From: Spirogloea muscicola
Taxonomy: Eukaryota; Streptophyta; Zygnematophyceae; Spirogloeales; Spirogloeaceae
Assembly (NCBI GenBank): GCA_009602725.1
Contig: WELB01000153.1
Coordinates: 1 to 58,631 of the forward strand
DNA: 58,631 nucleotides
Reading direction: 5' to 3'
Each line of letters begins with the position of its first letter. The stretch's first letter is position 1. Below the pieces are notes generated by a model. That model was given only the letters and a program-made list of their open reading frames with translations, was not told the DNA's origin and did not search any database. A program made the position numbers and the translations under genes. Shown here piece after piece: positions 29,840 through 42,651 of this stretch.

Positions 29840-31241
29840 GACGTTTCTTGCCACCCACAGTCTTCCTCCTTTGCCTGACCAGTGTAGGAGCAGGAGACAG
29901 AGTGAGCCCCAGCTCTATGCCCTTCACTGGACAAATACATATGTGATGCAAGCAGAGCAACCTTTATCGTTCGTCATTTGCGATTCTTTTATCAGTTCAA
30001 GGTGTAAACAAATTTCTGTAGCGGCGCCTGCTGTGATTCTTCCAGAGCCCGGCAAAAGAAAACTCTGAGCTGCAGGGCGCCCTCGTCCAGTTCTGTGCGT
30101 CCACATATTTCTGTCAGAAAGTCTCTTGTGTACCGTTCAGTTGATAACCATCATGACACTCCTCTCTACAAATTACTTGCTCTGTGCTCTATCAAGATTC
30201 ACAGCATGAGCTCTCTAGTGCTGCCCCTGAATGCTCCCAATGCTCCCTGAGTCTCCACCCACTTGACCATAGCAAGCAATTTCTCTATCCAGCAAGTTCC
30301 CTACCTACTATCGCGGACTTTGCCTGTCGAGCAGGCGTATCCACTTGTATCATGCTGAAATTGTTGTGAAGTTGGGCAAAATGCAGGGCTGTCAAGGGTG
30401 GCCTCCAAGCTTGAATTGAATTGCACTTCAAAGTGCCCATGCATACGGAGAGCATTGCCCTTTCTCATAGCAAGCAGCAGCATGGTGCATGACAAGCTTG
30501 CATCTAGCGGGCACTTTATCAGAAGGAACCCCTCAGCTCAGTACTGCTCCTGAAGTAGAGGAGTCTGGATGGCGACATCACGAAGGATGGTAGTGACGAG
30601 AAAAGAGGACTTCCTTGAGACATCTTGCACATGAATGGTTGCAACCCATAGCAAGCATTGTCAAGCAGTGCAAACGGCCATGCGAAAGCCTTGGAGCGGC
30701 ATTGTGAGAGACTAATCCAATAAATACAGCGTCAAGGAGCGGCGAGCTTGAGGGCTAGGGCTGGAGCTTGCAGTCGTGGTTAGCATACATTACTACCACC
30801 TTGAGGCAAGCTGTAGACGGGCCTCACTATCTGTGCCCTGGAACGTGCAGCAGGGCGGCTTCCTTGCGAGCCGGCTTGACAAGGAGCATGATGCGATGCC
30901 TGCGCCTCTGGGAACGGGAAACTGTTGGAAGCAATGGGAAAGTCCAACAGGACGTCCTTTTCCCTCTCAGCTGCTGCCTGGCGTACTCGATCCTAGCGAG
31001 TCCAGCGCCGTGAGCGACCGCAGCCGCAGTAGCGGCGACCCCCTCCTGTGTGCAACGCCAATCACTGCCAGACTGTGCACACGGGTGGCAGCATGTCCGT
31101 CCTGCTAGGACCGACTGGCGTCAAGCCAGTCGCCCACAACGGAGACGAGGCCGTAGGACGAGACCACCGCAGCTGGTGGGCTTGCCCGGCTCTCGAGGCC
31201 CTCAGGATCCCAATGGCGGCGTCGTGGGAGGGCGTGGGGAG
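29840..31241. other. Intergenic region, no recognised gene
   Basis: I see short frames only. A plus frame at about 30776-31108 is the longest, but it lacks recognisable motifs or splice partners. It may hold 3' UTR of ARFB, or a gene I cannot recognise. Confidence 0.45.
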
Positions 31242-31421
31242 TCAGCCGCGGGCAGGCTCGGCGGCGCCGCCGAGGAGGTCGAGCGAGAGGTTGGCGTCGG
31301 TGAGGGCGAGGGCGGTGCGGACGAGGGAGCGGAGGAGGACGACGAGCCAGGGGTACCAGAGGGAGGCCGCCAGGATGATGCCGAACACCAGCGCCCAGGG
31401 CCGCAGCCCGATCTCCGGCAT
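31242..31421 (-). CDS. Small single-span membrane protein ORF (59 residues), unknown
   Basis: The ATG at 31421 opens 59 codons. Almost every codon ends in C or G, as in the real exons nearby, and the product has a clear hydrophobic span (PWALVFGIILAASLWYPW, then VVLL) followed by SLVRTALALTDANLSLDLLG. This contrasts with the AT-richer flanks. It could be a complete small thylakoid or mitochondrial membrane protein, or the last exon of a gene whose upstream exons I cannot see. No family is recognised. Confidence 0.4.
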   Translation of the reverse strand: MPEIGLRPWALVFGIILAASLWYPWLVVLLRSLVRTALALTDANLSLDLLGGAAEPARG

Positions 31422-31525
31422 GCCGCGAGGTGGGGCCCCAGCAGTGAAGTGTTTGTTGGGCGATGGAGGGCCAAGTCCAGAAAGAATGACTAAGGTCCAA
31501 CGGAGCCAGCTCAAAGTAAGGCAAT

Positions 31526-31556
31526 GGCTGTGAGAGGCCAGCCCAAAGGAATGCAC
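31526..31556 (-). repeat. Dispersed hairpin motif, diverged copy 3
   Basis: Read on the minus strand it gives TTTGGGCTGGC, then CTCTCA, then CAGCC, matching the copies at 23271 and 42853 with a few changes. Confidence 0.45.
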
Positions 31557-31669
31557 AAGGTCCAAAAGGCCCGAAAGGCGCCACAAGAGCTATGCACATA
31601 GCTCTGCAAGAGACTAGAAGGAGTGTGTATGGAGTGATGGAGGGCCCAGTACAAAGACAAGCACATTGG

Positions 31670-31717
31670 CAGGTGTACATCACCTGCTGCTAGGCTGACC
31701 CGCTCAGTAACCACGAG
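31670..31717 (+). repeat. Dispersed about 49-bp repeat, copy 2
   Basis: It matches 23476-23524 apart from three or four differences, including loss of one A and a CTCAG in place of GTAAG. It has no coding role here. Confidence 0.75.
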
Positions 31718-31857
31718 TGAGCACGTAGAGGTCGCTAACTGGTGCTTGAATACCAGACGGCAATTCATCAAGCCAGGGTTTTTGGCTGAAACTTGCCCCA
31801 CCTAGGGTTTAGCTCCGAGGGCTTGGTCGGGAGTGCCACCCCGCGCAGCCGCCCGCC

Positions 31858-32511
31858 ATGGCGGCCGCCTGCGGCAGCGCCGCGAGCCTGGCGGCCGGCA
31901 TGGCCGCCGTGTCCCTCGCCTCCGCGCCANGCGGGGCCTGCCGCTGAGGCCCCGACTGTGGGCGCTGGCGCTTGCAGCGGCCGGCGGTGGCAGCGCCGGG
32001 TGGGCGGGGGCTGGGCGTGCGGTGCGCGCGCGTGGCGGGCGTGGAGATCCCCAACGCCAAGCGCATCGAGACGTCGCTGCAGTACATCCACGGCATCGGG
32101 CAGACGGCGGCGCGCCAAATCCTGCTCGACCTGGCCATGGACAACAAGGCCACACGCGAGCTGTCCGAGGAGGAGCTCACGCGCCTCCGCGAGGAGGTCG
32201 CCAAGTACATGACCGAGGGCGACCTGGTGAGAGCTGCGGCCCCCTAAACCCCTCCTAAACCCTCCTTCCCCTTGTGCCGTTGCCGCCATGGCCGCCGCCG
32301 CTCACGCTGCCGGCCCCTGGCGCGGGCACCTTGTGGGCGGCAGCGACGCTTCAACAACCTGGCCATCAAGCGCCTCAAGGACATCATGTGCTACCGCGGG
32401 CGCCGCCACATCGCCGGCCTGCCCTGCCGCGGCCAGCATACCAAGTGCAACGCGCGCACTCGCCGCGGCAAGAAGATCACCATTGCCGGCAAGAAGAAGG
32501 CGCCCCGATAA
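31858..32511 (+). CDS. Plastid ribosomal protein S13 (uS13c), nuclear-encoded; transit-peptide frame interrupted
   Basis: Mature exons are up to 32226 and 32344-32511. The protein reads [20 protein letters not shown], then [11 protein letters not shown], then [14 protein letters not shown], and ends [18 protein letters not shown] plus a basic tail. This is the full bacterial/plastid S13 of the 30S head, contacting tRNA. The ATG at 31858 starts an Ala-rich transit-peptide-like sequence in the same frame, but a TGA interrupts it shortly after the unresolved base at 31930. Either the N hides an indel, or a short intron ending at the acceptor GCTTGCAG (31971-31978) removes the stop. Teloboxes lie upstream (about 31805) and in the intron (32242-32265), typical of ribosomal protein genes. 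Confidence 0.88.
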
Positions 32512-33190
32512 GCGGCCTCTCACTCTCCACCTCGATCAAAGCCTCGCTAGGAAGTCACATGCCGCCATTTGCCTCTCGGTCACCTTGCCGTGGGGTTGCT
32601 GGAACGCCTGTCAAACTCGCCAGCTCGCTGGCGAAGCTGGCTCTCTGCTGCCAGCTGTCAGACTTTCGTTTGCGTGACCCAACTCTCAGCTCGCCTTTAT
32701 GTATTCAATGATCCAGATTTGCAAACAATGCCTGTCTCCTAGGTTTGGCAGATCATGCTTCCAAGGAGCTATTATGACGAGCAATCAGCTGCCGGCATCA
32801 CTTTGTGTTTGTGTGCTGGGAGAGAGCAATTTGGATGTGGGGAATGTGATCATAATGCAGCCCACGAGCCTTGCGCTTGCAAAGACCACAAATGAGCCAC
32901 AGCTTCACTCTACTGCACCTTTGCATGCAGCTGCCTCACAAGGCATGCCCAAGTCATTATACGATATGTAACTCTTGTCAGAGGAGACAAGGCGAATCTT
33001 TCAGAGGCCAGAGGCTGGGCCTCCCTGCTTCTGAACGAGCGCACATGGATAGTCAAGGAGGATAAGAAGCCAACAGACAAGCTGGCGTCCAAATTGTGAC
33101 AGTGGTCAAGCTTAGGACTTGCAGCAAGATTGACTTGACTGGCGAGTCCTGCACCCACAAATTGCTGGGAAAATGGGCGACATTGCCTCG
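32512..33190. other. Convergent spacer between the S13 and MATH genes
   Basis: The spacer holds only 3' flanking sequence of two convergent genes. No ORF with recognisable content is visible. Confidence 0.6.
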
Positions 33191-33496
33191 TCAGCTTGAC
33201 GCGTACCACTGTCGCTGCGGTGTTGGGTCTGAGTGGCCATTGCTATGAGGCACGACGCCGTTGGTTAGCACTGGCGGCAACCCAACTCCCAGCGGCATCG
33301 TGGCATTGAATATGGCCTCCGAGGTGGGCGCCAACTGCTCGGCCTGGTTGGCCCCTCCTTGCTGCTGCTGCTGCGGCAGCGGCGGCGGTGGGTGCTGCTG
33401 CGACTGCTGCGACAAGGACTTCTGCTGCTGCTGCTGCTGCAATGGTGCCGGCGAGTGCTGTTGGTGCTGCTGCTGCTGCTGCTGGTGCTGCTGTTG

Positions 33497-33536
<40 letters not shown>

Positions 33537-36500
33537 TGCTGCTGCAACACTCTCACCTACAAGGAAGGATAATGCCTAGGGCGACCATAAGGCCCCCCAT
33601 TTGCTGATTACAGCAGCATAAAGGGTAGACTACTGCACTTTCTAGCAACTTTCTAGCAAACGTGGTTTCACATTCCAACAGACAGACTTCAAGCAGCAGC
33701 TTGTGACAAGATATGCGGAGATGTTTGACCTGCCGGAGACCCTCGTCGTGAATACGCGCAAGCGTGTCCAGCTCCGCAAGGCTGAGCGCCTCCAAGCCTG
33801 CCCCGTACAGCGGGGCATGCCGAGACATCTCTTCCTGCAAGCTCGCCTCCAGCGTCTGGATGTAGTCCTGATGAGCATGCAGCTTCGCTTCCATGCCGTC
33901 AATGTAGGCTTCGCACCTCATAACCTGAGAATATTGCTGTCACTTGCATCAGCAAGCAGTAGACCTAGATGCTCAAGCAACGAGGCAACAAAAGGGAGAC
34001 ATACATAGGCAGTGCCGCCAAGAGCACTGCCACGTAGCGGACAGCAACCTGCATTGGAATGGGAGTGGTCCAATGGCTTTTGTAGAGCCACTGCGAGCTG
34101 TTGCGCTCCTTTCAAGGAATACTAGAACAGTACAAAGAAGAGGATTGCAATCATCATTCAACAAGTCGAGATGCAAAACGTAGTGTCCAGGATGAGGTGG
34201 AGGCGAACTTGTTCTTCCTTCTCGCGCAGGCCACCCTCAGTTCGGCCCACCGTCTGAGTCAGGCGCTGTACTTCGGCCTCCAAGGACTGCCTCACCTCCT
34301 CCCTAGTCACATTCTCTGCGGAGGATCTCTTCAGCTCCTCATCAAACCGCTTCCTTGCGCCCTCGGCGCCCTTCAGCCGCTCCGCAAGGACATTCTTCTC
34401 CTTCATCACCTTCTGCAAACCAGCAAGCGATGACCATGTCGCATGTTCAGCTACAATTTGCACAAGGAGGCTGCCAATCATACACCCACAATTAGATCAA
34501 TCGAGATCCCGTCAAATATGGAGGCTAAGTAATGCATAGGAAGCGTCAATAGGCATCAATGTGGACTCTGCCCCCTGCTGATACCTTCAGCTCGTCGCGC
34601 TTCCGGAACTTGAGCTGAGCAAGCTGCGCTTCAGCCTCCTTCAAGCGCTCGGCAAAGCCCTTCTTCTCTGTGGCCAGCCGAGCAATCTCATCGTCCTTCT
34701 CACTCCTAGCCCACTCCAGCTGACTCTCCATCTCCCTCAGCTTCTCGGCTGCGTCCTTCCTCTCCCTCACGCCCTTCTCTGTCTCCAGCCTCAGCTCCCC
34801 CTGTCAAGCGGCAGTCGCAGGTATCAGTATAACCTGTCCTGCAAGTGCCACTGAGTTTTCTTTCTTGATGCATCTGCCCTACTTATGTAGTCACCCTTGT
34901 CCTGCAAACATTGCCAAATTCTCTCAAGCCACTTGCACAGCTAACATAGGCATACCATCGCACACAGTACACCACAACTTGGACCAGGAAGGAAAGCGCA
35001 TGACATAGTGCTTATCCTTGATGCACAAGCTGCTTCAGTTATTTCAGCACCTTTATTCTTCCTAGAGTGTTCTCAGTGTCGGCCAGCTTCTGTTGCAGCG
35101 CAGCTTTCTCCTTTGTGAGGCGGGCAACCTCCAGCTGACGCTCCACAGTGACTGCCTTCAACTCCTCGCTGACAGCAGTCAGCTGCTGCCACATTGCGTC
35201 TCTAGCAGCGACGGATGTCTCAGCAGCCTCCCTCATCAGCGCCAAGGCCGGCCTGGCAGTGCCCTCCTCTTCCCGCACCTGCTCATATGGCAATATCCAG
35301 GCATAAGCCAAATGCCCCCACTAATTTGTATGCTAATCAAGTCCTTGCCTTGAAGTACAAACAGCCTTGCAAAGCATGAGACATTGCTTAACGATGCTGG
35401 TGGCATAAACTAAGTATTAGTGTACTTCAAGGGGGAGCAGTACCAGAAATGTCAGGATGTCCATCCCCAGCTCAGCTTCGTGGGGTAGCGTGGCTCTCCC
35501 GATCAAGCCTACTGATCTGGAAGCTGCTGTTCCAGGCCGTCCCCCAGGCCCGCTCTCCCGCGGACCCACTGAGCTGGCCCCTCGGATGGACGTGACAGTG
35601 GTGCTGCTGGTGGCGCGCTCCACCAAGCCGCGTAGCATCCGCTCGCGGCTCACCTCGTCGGCATAGACCTTGAACATCACCGCGTAAAGTGTGGACACAA
35701 AGTCCCGCACCCTCGCCTCTTTGGACGGGCTCAGGGCCTCAGCCAGCCCCAGCATGGCAAAAAAGTCATCCTCCTCACTGTCCTCCTCCACGTGCGCAGT
35801 GGAGGCCAGGTGGATTTGCTCCTCCTCTCCAGGCAGTGGACTCAGCAGTTGCCAATTTAGGGGTACCTCTTGCTGCCAGCTAGGGACCTCACCCTGCCAG
35901 CCTGCAGCACCCACCCCGCGCTGAAGGATGAGGCGCTGCGCTCGACGACGCTCGAGAACCATGACCACGCTCTGCTCGCCAAAGGCCCCTCTGTTGACGC
36001 ACGCCTCAAACACTGCTCTGGCTTGGAAGCGGAACTGAGGCAGCGTCAGCATCTCCACCAAGATGTCTACGTCGGCCACCCTCCAGCAGGCTGCTGCGGC
36101 CTGCTCCGCTGCTGCCTGCAGCTTTTCAGCGTCCAGTTGCTCAGCTGCCCCGCCGTTGTCTCTGTCAGCAGCTGAAACGAGGGTGGCAGCCGAACTAGCA
36201 ATGTCAACCTCCGAGGGATCACAATCATCCTCAATCCCCCTCAACAGCGCCTCTGCGACCCCTGGTCTAGAAGAGACTGAGCCCCTGACTACGTCAAGCA
36301 CTCGTGGCGGTACAGCTGGCCCCAATCGCTTAAGACGGCTTCGGATGGCAGCCACCTGTGAGAGATCAACAAGAGATGCTTGTCATGAACAGCTGCTGCA
36401 GCATCCACATGGTCGAGCAGACATGGTTCAGAATGCATTGCGTCTCGATCTAGAGGCCAGGTTGTAGCAGACCCAGTTGACTGAGAGTTTTAGGCTTGTC

Positions 36501-39500
36501 TGCATGCAAGTCTGCATTACAGCAGGAGTTGCAGATTACTTCTTTGACGGCCGACAGGCTGCCAGATAAGTTACCGCGTAAGGAAGCCTTCCACAATCTC
36601 CAGCTGCCTTGAGAGCAAAGCTCATGACCGCAGCTAATGCGTCATCCTCTACATGGGGCATGGCAAGAAGAGCCTGCTCCAGGACTGCATCACCCACTTC
36701 TGGACCTGCCTCCATCTGAGCCAAAGCTCCCAACACCTGAACCAAGAATTGCATCCGTCTTGAGGACTCAGGACGCACATGAGTGCCGTTGACCAATGGC
36801 ACTCGATGTGGATAACGACCCTAAACACACACTGTGCTGGTGTTGGTAATTGATAGTCATTGCTAGTGGTATTGTCATACTGATTTGCTCATCAGAAGCA
36901 GCTGAAATTGAATTGAGGCAAGTCCTTGGAAACTAGCAAGCCCCTGAGGATACCAGGAGTCGAAGAGATGGCTCTGCTTCAGGTGCATTCATCCGTTCCA
37001 GGAGGACCTGGGCCGCAAGCGGGTGCTCCGAGACATCGACCAGACGAGGCACCAAGGACAGGAGCTGGGGTTGCAGAGGTGAAGGGGCATGTTCAAGAAC
37101 CTGACAGGAATCCACCCTTTGAGTTGAACATAAGCTTTAAGCATGACAAGATGGCTTGCATGCATCAGCCAATGACTTGTTGGACAGTGAAAGCACACAG
37201 CAGGATTGAGATGACAAGTCAAGCATCAGTCAAGAAGCTTGACAATTGAAATCAGCTAATAGCAAGCATGGTCCTCATTACGGGTCTAGCATAGATGAGG
37301 GCGCAGCAACCATCATCAATCTATCAATATGTTCTTTTCAGCAGCATGTGGTCGACTACCATGGCCATCCTCTGGGCAGAATGAGGTCTTCGTCTTGGTG
37401 GTTCTGGTTGGGCTGCCTGCACAGCTGGCACCATACTCTCCAAAGCTCGAAGCGACTCCACAATTAGCATGAGCAGCTCCTCTGCTTGCTCTGGCCACTT
37501 CATCTGCCACATCAAAGTACTTGCCCAAGGCAAGCGTCAGATGCTGTTGTCTGGACAAGCGACGCATTCATCTACAGGAGGTCATGGGATTGGGCAGTGG
37601 TTGTGACACCAATATGAGCATACACTGAAGAAACAACTCAATGTGAACCCACAAACCTGCATGTTATAAGGCTCCTCAATCAGCTCTAGTGGCTCAAGCA
37701 TTCCAGATTATGCAAGGTAAAGGATAGGCATCCGGACCTTTGAGCTTTGAGAGCCTGGATTGCTCAGAGCAGAAACACCTTCTGTAGGCCGGGAATTTGA
37801 ACAGGAAGCTAGCATGGCTGGACCATTAGAAGTAGCGACAATGGCCTTCGTGCTCAATGTGTCAGCATTGCTAGAGAAAGTGGACTGAAGCTGGCTGTCA
37901 GAAGACGAAGTTGCCGGCAGGTATTCGCTTCTCAACGGAGGAGATAAGTCCCCTGTATGTGAATCACTGCTCTGCACAGCCTGGCCTCCATCCTCACCGA
38001 AGAATCGATGGTCAACAGCACTGTCCTCTGTGTGTCCCTGCGTCACTGTGCTTGAGGAGCTAACTGCCACTTCACCACCCCTCCGTGCATGGTGAGGGAG
38101 GACCAGAGGCAGGGCTGACTTGCCAGCAGCCAAGCTGCCAGAAGCTTCTGCAGTATGTGACTTTGCTTCAACTGCCGCCACAAGAAACGAAGTGCATGTG
38201 TTAAGGACATTTGCAGCACCCAAGGCAAGCCAGCTAACAACAATGTACTATCAAATAAATGGCTTCAATCCACTGCATTCTGTCAGAATGTTAGCCCTGA
38301 CATCTGCTTGCATATTGACATTCATGGCCACAAGGAAAACAAATTGAGAAATTTGAAAGGGCGAGCGTTGGAAAATGAGTGATAATAAAAAGCTTCACTA
38401 CCTGGAGGATTGAGGTCAGCCACAAGATGACGCCCATTTGACGGTACGCAACACTCCACCATAATGTCCAGCAGAAGGTCAATGATTGCTTGTTGCAAGA
38501 CCTTCACGCCCATGAGCAGGTTCATCAAACTTGGCGACGAAACATTTGCAGTCTCGCCGGGTGTTGTGCATTGGTCTCCCAATCCACCAAGTTGTGTGAC
38601 CTTTGTGGGCAGCAGCAATCGCTTGACCTTGGCTGGGTCGTCCAGGTACATCCTCAGGCCAGCAAGAAATGCTGCCACAGCTCCTGCATCCAGTAGCAGC
38701 TTCTCTCGAAGAGTAACCTGAGTTGCACAAGCACACCAGGTCTTGCTCTCTCAGCATCACTATGTGAGGTTGCACCTTGAGAACGCCTTCACAACGTCAT
38801 ACTTGATAATTAGTGCTCCATGATCAGACCTTGCCTTCGATTTCTCATGAATCTACGATTTCACATGTCGAGTCTTGATTGTGCCTTCACCAAGGCCATG
38901 CTGCTAAAGAGTAAGTGTGCAAGCTTTGACAGTGTCAGGAATTGCAAGGACTCAGGGTCACGAACCTGGAGTTGAGATGGATCTAGAAGAAGTGGCGGGT
39001 TATCGCCATAGGACAATTGAAAGCCAGCCCTTGCCAGCAGCGATTGGAAGAGGTCTTCATCATCCACGCTGCAGCCAGCTTCACTTTCGTCTGACTCCAG
39101 TAGCTCATCTGGGTCGGTGCTCAATGCATCCTGCTCATCATCCGACATGAGCACCTGCTGAAGATGTTCAAAACTCCCCAAAGCTGGACATCAGATCCTA
39201 GACCTTTCATTCTAGACTTCTCGAGGTGGGCAACCTACAAAGGGAAAGAAACCCACGACATGCTCGACCAGGTCGCTTTTGCAAGCCAGGCTCCATAGTA
39301 ATAGTGCAGATCTTCAACAGCTCTGCCAGATGAGACGAAGATGAAAATCCCAGTCTGTTAGGGGGTCTACTCACCAGATCAGAGAACTCAAACCAGGGAC
39401 AGCAGTCCAGTATCTCACACACAAAGACGAGCGTATCACGCACAAGGAAACCAGCCTCAGGATCCAGTAACTCTGAAACTTTCATAAATTGCAATACGCT

Positions 39501-42500
39501 GTTGTTCCAAGTCTTTGTGCATATGCTTGACTCCTGCAGATTCAAACCCTTTGTAAGCTGCAAGTCATCCAAGGAGTCACTTCGGAAGATGCAGGCATTG
39601 GTGCCAAGCAACACGAACAGGCAAGCTCGGCGAAGCTGATCTTCAAAATCTAAAGAAAGTTCTGTATGACATCTGGCCTTGTTGACCGTGTGCACTGTGT
39701 ATTATTGCTAGTCCAGACTAGCACTAGCAGAAGCCTACGACAAAATATCGAGGTAATGAGAGAGACCTTCCAGACTGTGCGCTCTGCGTGCTTCTGATTC
39801 ACCACAGCGATGCAGTATCGGACCCAGAAGTTCTTCTCTGACTCAGCACAGCCTGATGGTGTGGCTGAAGTGGAGGAGCTAGCTGAGGCCTGGAGGGCCT
39901 GGTCACTCTCCAAGTAAATGCATAGCGTGTCGAATGACTCATACACGCCTGCCATGGATGTATTAGTCAGAAACCAGAAGCTCCTACACCTGGGCAAGCA
40001 CTGAACTCTCAGAATAACTGCAGATCAAATAGGCAACCATTTTTCATTGCTTATGCAATAGAATCAATATCCTGGAGAGCAGTTGCTTTCACAGACCTAT
40101 CCGTAGCTCGCAGCCACCGGCAGAGAAGAACTTGCTAAATATTTTCCGAGTCTCCATGATCTCTTTGAAGGCCACAAAGTTCTCCACCCGCCATGTGAAC
40201 GTGCCTCGCTTGCCTATGCGTAGTGGAGCATCTTCCGCCACGGGCACTGGAACTGGAACAGGGGCAGGCCCACCTTCAGGCCTCTCTGGGAGGTCCAGCA
40301 GCGTTGATGTCTCCTTCAAGATGAGGACCTCAGCAGAGAAGACCACCGTGTCCTGACCGAGGGAGTCATAGATAAGGATTAGTGAATCGCAATAGCTGAG
40401 AAATAGCCTGCAGATAAGGCTTAACATTGCAGAGACAGTGTTCTGCAGCAGCAGGCATGGTCTTGTCAGCCTAGCATGACTTAATTCTGGCCTCAATGCT
40501 GCCATAACTGACGGCTGTCAACCTGCAGATGACCTTTACTACAGTGCTAGCACAACCATGCCGGTGGAGAAAGGTGGTCTAAGCAATCGAGTATTACCAG
40601 CACGAGAAAACCTGAGTCCTGATCAAAGAGCGAGGTGAGAGTGACAAACTCTCGCCACCCCCAGTCCTTGGCAGCCTTAGAGTAGCGATTCTGTGACTCT
40701 TTAGTCACAGATCGCTCCTCACTGCGCTGGTTGACCACGGACAATCTGTGGCTCACAAAGCAGCTCCAGTCCCCAGTGGTTCTTGGATCGGTCACTTCCA
40801 AGAACATGGACAAGTGGCACGGAGGCTGTGATTGACCTGCTTTCAAAACCTGTAAGTGCTCAGTGCAATTCCTCCTTGCTTGCAGTATCTGGAGATGAGA
40901 ATCTTTGCATATGCCACTTGTTATTGGCCAGATACTGCGTCATGGCACTCCCCTCTGTATCCATCCCTAGACTGACTTGGATTGCCAAGCCTACTCCGCT
41001 ACAAAATCAACAGTGTCAACTTTTGCACTCTCGCGGTCAATGAATGCTAGGGTGTTGCGTCATAAGCTTCACCTCGAGGGTAAACAATGAGCCGGCAATC
41101 TCTGGCGCCAACTTGAAAACGCCGGCTCTTGATGCAGAGTCCAGTGATCTTTCGCTTCTTCAGAAGGTCCTTCAAGCGCGTGAAGTTCTCAATCCGCCAG
41201 ATGAATTTACCTTGAAAACCATCTCCTTTCTTGGCGTTGGCTGCAACCATAGAAAGTGAAAGGCATGTAAGCGTCTGTAAGTACACCTTGTGTGCGTTTC
41301 CTACCTACCTGTTGGTAGACCACTGTCAGACTCCCTTGTATCATGCACCTACTGAGGCTCCATGCGGGTGATGTTGATATCAGGAGGCTAGCTTAGACCT
41401 GCAATAAGCTCATATCTGCAGCTGTGAAGTAGCCGCATGTCAAGTATCTGACCATTGGGGCACAGCAATGGGCCAGCGGCCATAGAAGGCTTTGCATAAC
41501 CTACCCGAGCGACCGCTGACTGGAAGAATGCTCTTTGAGAACGTGCTAGACTCCTTGATGACATGGAACGAGGCGCTGAAGACAGCGGTATCGTCTGTGA
41601 CATAGCCTGCATCCGCAGCCACAAAGTCTGCCATCTTCATGTAGTCATTCCACCCGAGGCTGGTGTTGTCTCCGCTCTTGTTGTCCGCCGCAAAGCGGCC
41701 GTACGAGTCGCGGTGGGTGTGGTTGACTCCAGCCCGCTGGTTGAGCACGGACATGCGGAAGAGGCACCAGCAGCTCCGCTCGGTGGCCACCGGCTTCTCC
41801 GTGTCCTTGCTCTCCAGGCACATGGAGAGGTAGTCCACGCCGTTTACGCCGGACTGGTAGACGCTGAGACGGAGGTTGCACTCGCCGGCGGGGAACACGG
41901 GGCTCATGATCTTCTGCGTCTTGATCATCTCCTTGAAGAGCGACAGGTTGTGCACCTTCCACGTGAACTTGCCGCTGAGCGCCTCGCCCGAGGGCCCCAC
42001 CGACACCGGCAGCTCGTTCTCGCGGGAGAAGGACACGGACTCGTGGAGGACCATGATCTCGGCCGTGATGAGCACGGCGTCGCCGACCAGGAAGCCGGCC
42101 TTGGGGTCGAGGACAGCAGAGGAGGGCGTGAAGTCGCACCAGCCGTGGGACTTCTTCTTGCCGGAGAACCGGTGCCACGAGTCGCGCTGGATGGTCTTGC
42201 CGTCATCGCGCTGGTTGAAGACGCAGAGGCGGTAGCTGGCGAAGCAGTCCCACTTGGAGCTGGAGCTGCCGCGGGGGTCCGTGACCTGCAGGTAGATGGA
42301 GATGTACCCCGGCAGCGCCTGCGAGTCGCCCTTAGGGTACACGAGCAGCCGGCAGTCGTAGCCCCCGACCTCGAAGTACTTGCTCCACAGCGCGCGCGCC
42401 TTGACCTTGGCCAGCTGCGCGATGGTCCACCGGCAGACCGCCGCGTGCTCCACGCGCCGCTCCACCACCACACTCTCCTGCCCACCCTCCCGCGGCTGCT

Positions 42501-42651
42501 CGTCGCCGTTCTCCTGCCCGCCGCCGCGCGCCACTCCCTTGTCCCCGCCGCCGCCGCCGCCACTGCCGCCGCCACCGCCGCCGCATCCCCTGGCCCCGGT
42601 CACGGCCCCCCCTGCGCCCCTCGCCCCGGCGGCGCCCGCCTCCGCGGCCAT
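33191..42651 (-). CDS. Large multi-MATH (TRAF-like) coiled-coil protein with polyglutamine tail
   Basis: Minus-strand exons: 42651-41505, 41240-41073, 40836-40598, 40352-40097, 39948-39767, 39533-39375, 39154-38966, 38717-38402, 38171-37738, 37503-37360, 37100-36954, 36820-36575, 36355-35444, 35278-35051, 34800-34585, 34412-34209, 33924-33730, 33556-33191. All phases close to about 1,915 residues. Four MATH domains occupy about 70-720 (CRWTIAQL, FTWKVHNL, FIWRIENFTRLKDLL, FTWRVENF). Then come SLLARAGFQLSYGDNP and SLMNLLMGVKVLQQAIIDLL, a helical-repeat region, coiled coils (about 1,514-1,730), CEAYIDGMEAKL and SLQEEMSRHAPLYGA, and a Gln-rich tail. This order matches the large plant TRAF-like family represented by Arabidopsis At2g25320, whose biochemical role is poorly known. 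MATH domains bind peptides in ubiquitin and receptor complexes. The N-terminus is Gly-rich. A small extra exon near 37660-37700 is possible. Confidence 0.92.
33366..33546 (-). repeat. CAG repeat encoding polyglutamine
   Basis: CAG/CAA units interrupted by CAC encode about 19 glutamines and then mixed Gln/His/Pro near the start of the last exon of the MATH gene. The longest pure run is at about 33490-33545. CAA interruptions (TTG on the plus strand) are present. Confidence 0.95.

Larger units (their letters stand above)
31422..31857. other. Spacer left of the plastid S13 gene, with repeats
   Basis: The spacer holds a minus-strand copy of the hairpin motif (31556-31526), the second copy of the 49-bp repeat (31670-31717) and a telobox CTAGGGTTTAGC at about 31802-31813, just upstream of the S13 start. 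I see no certain exon. Confidence 0.55.

Noticed and set aside
33261-33607. Plus-strand Cys-rich and Leu-rich frames
   Set aside because: They are alternative readings of the CTG/CAG repeat that encodes polyglutamine on the minus strand.
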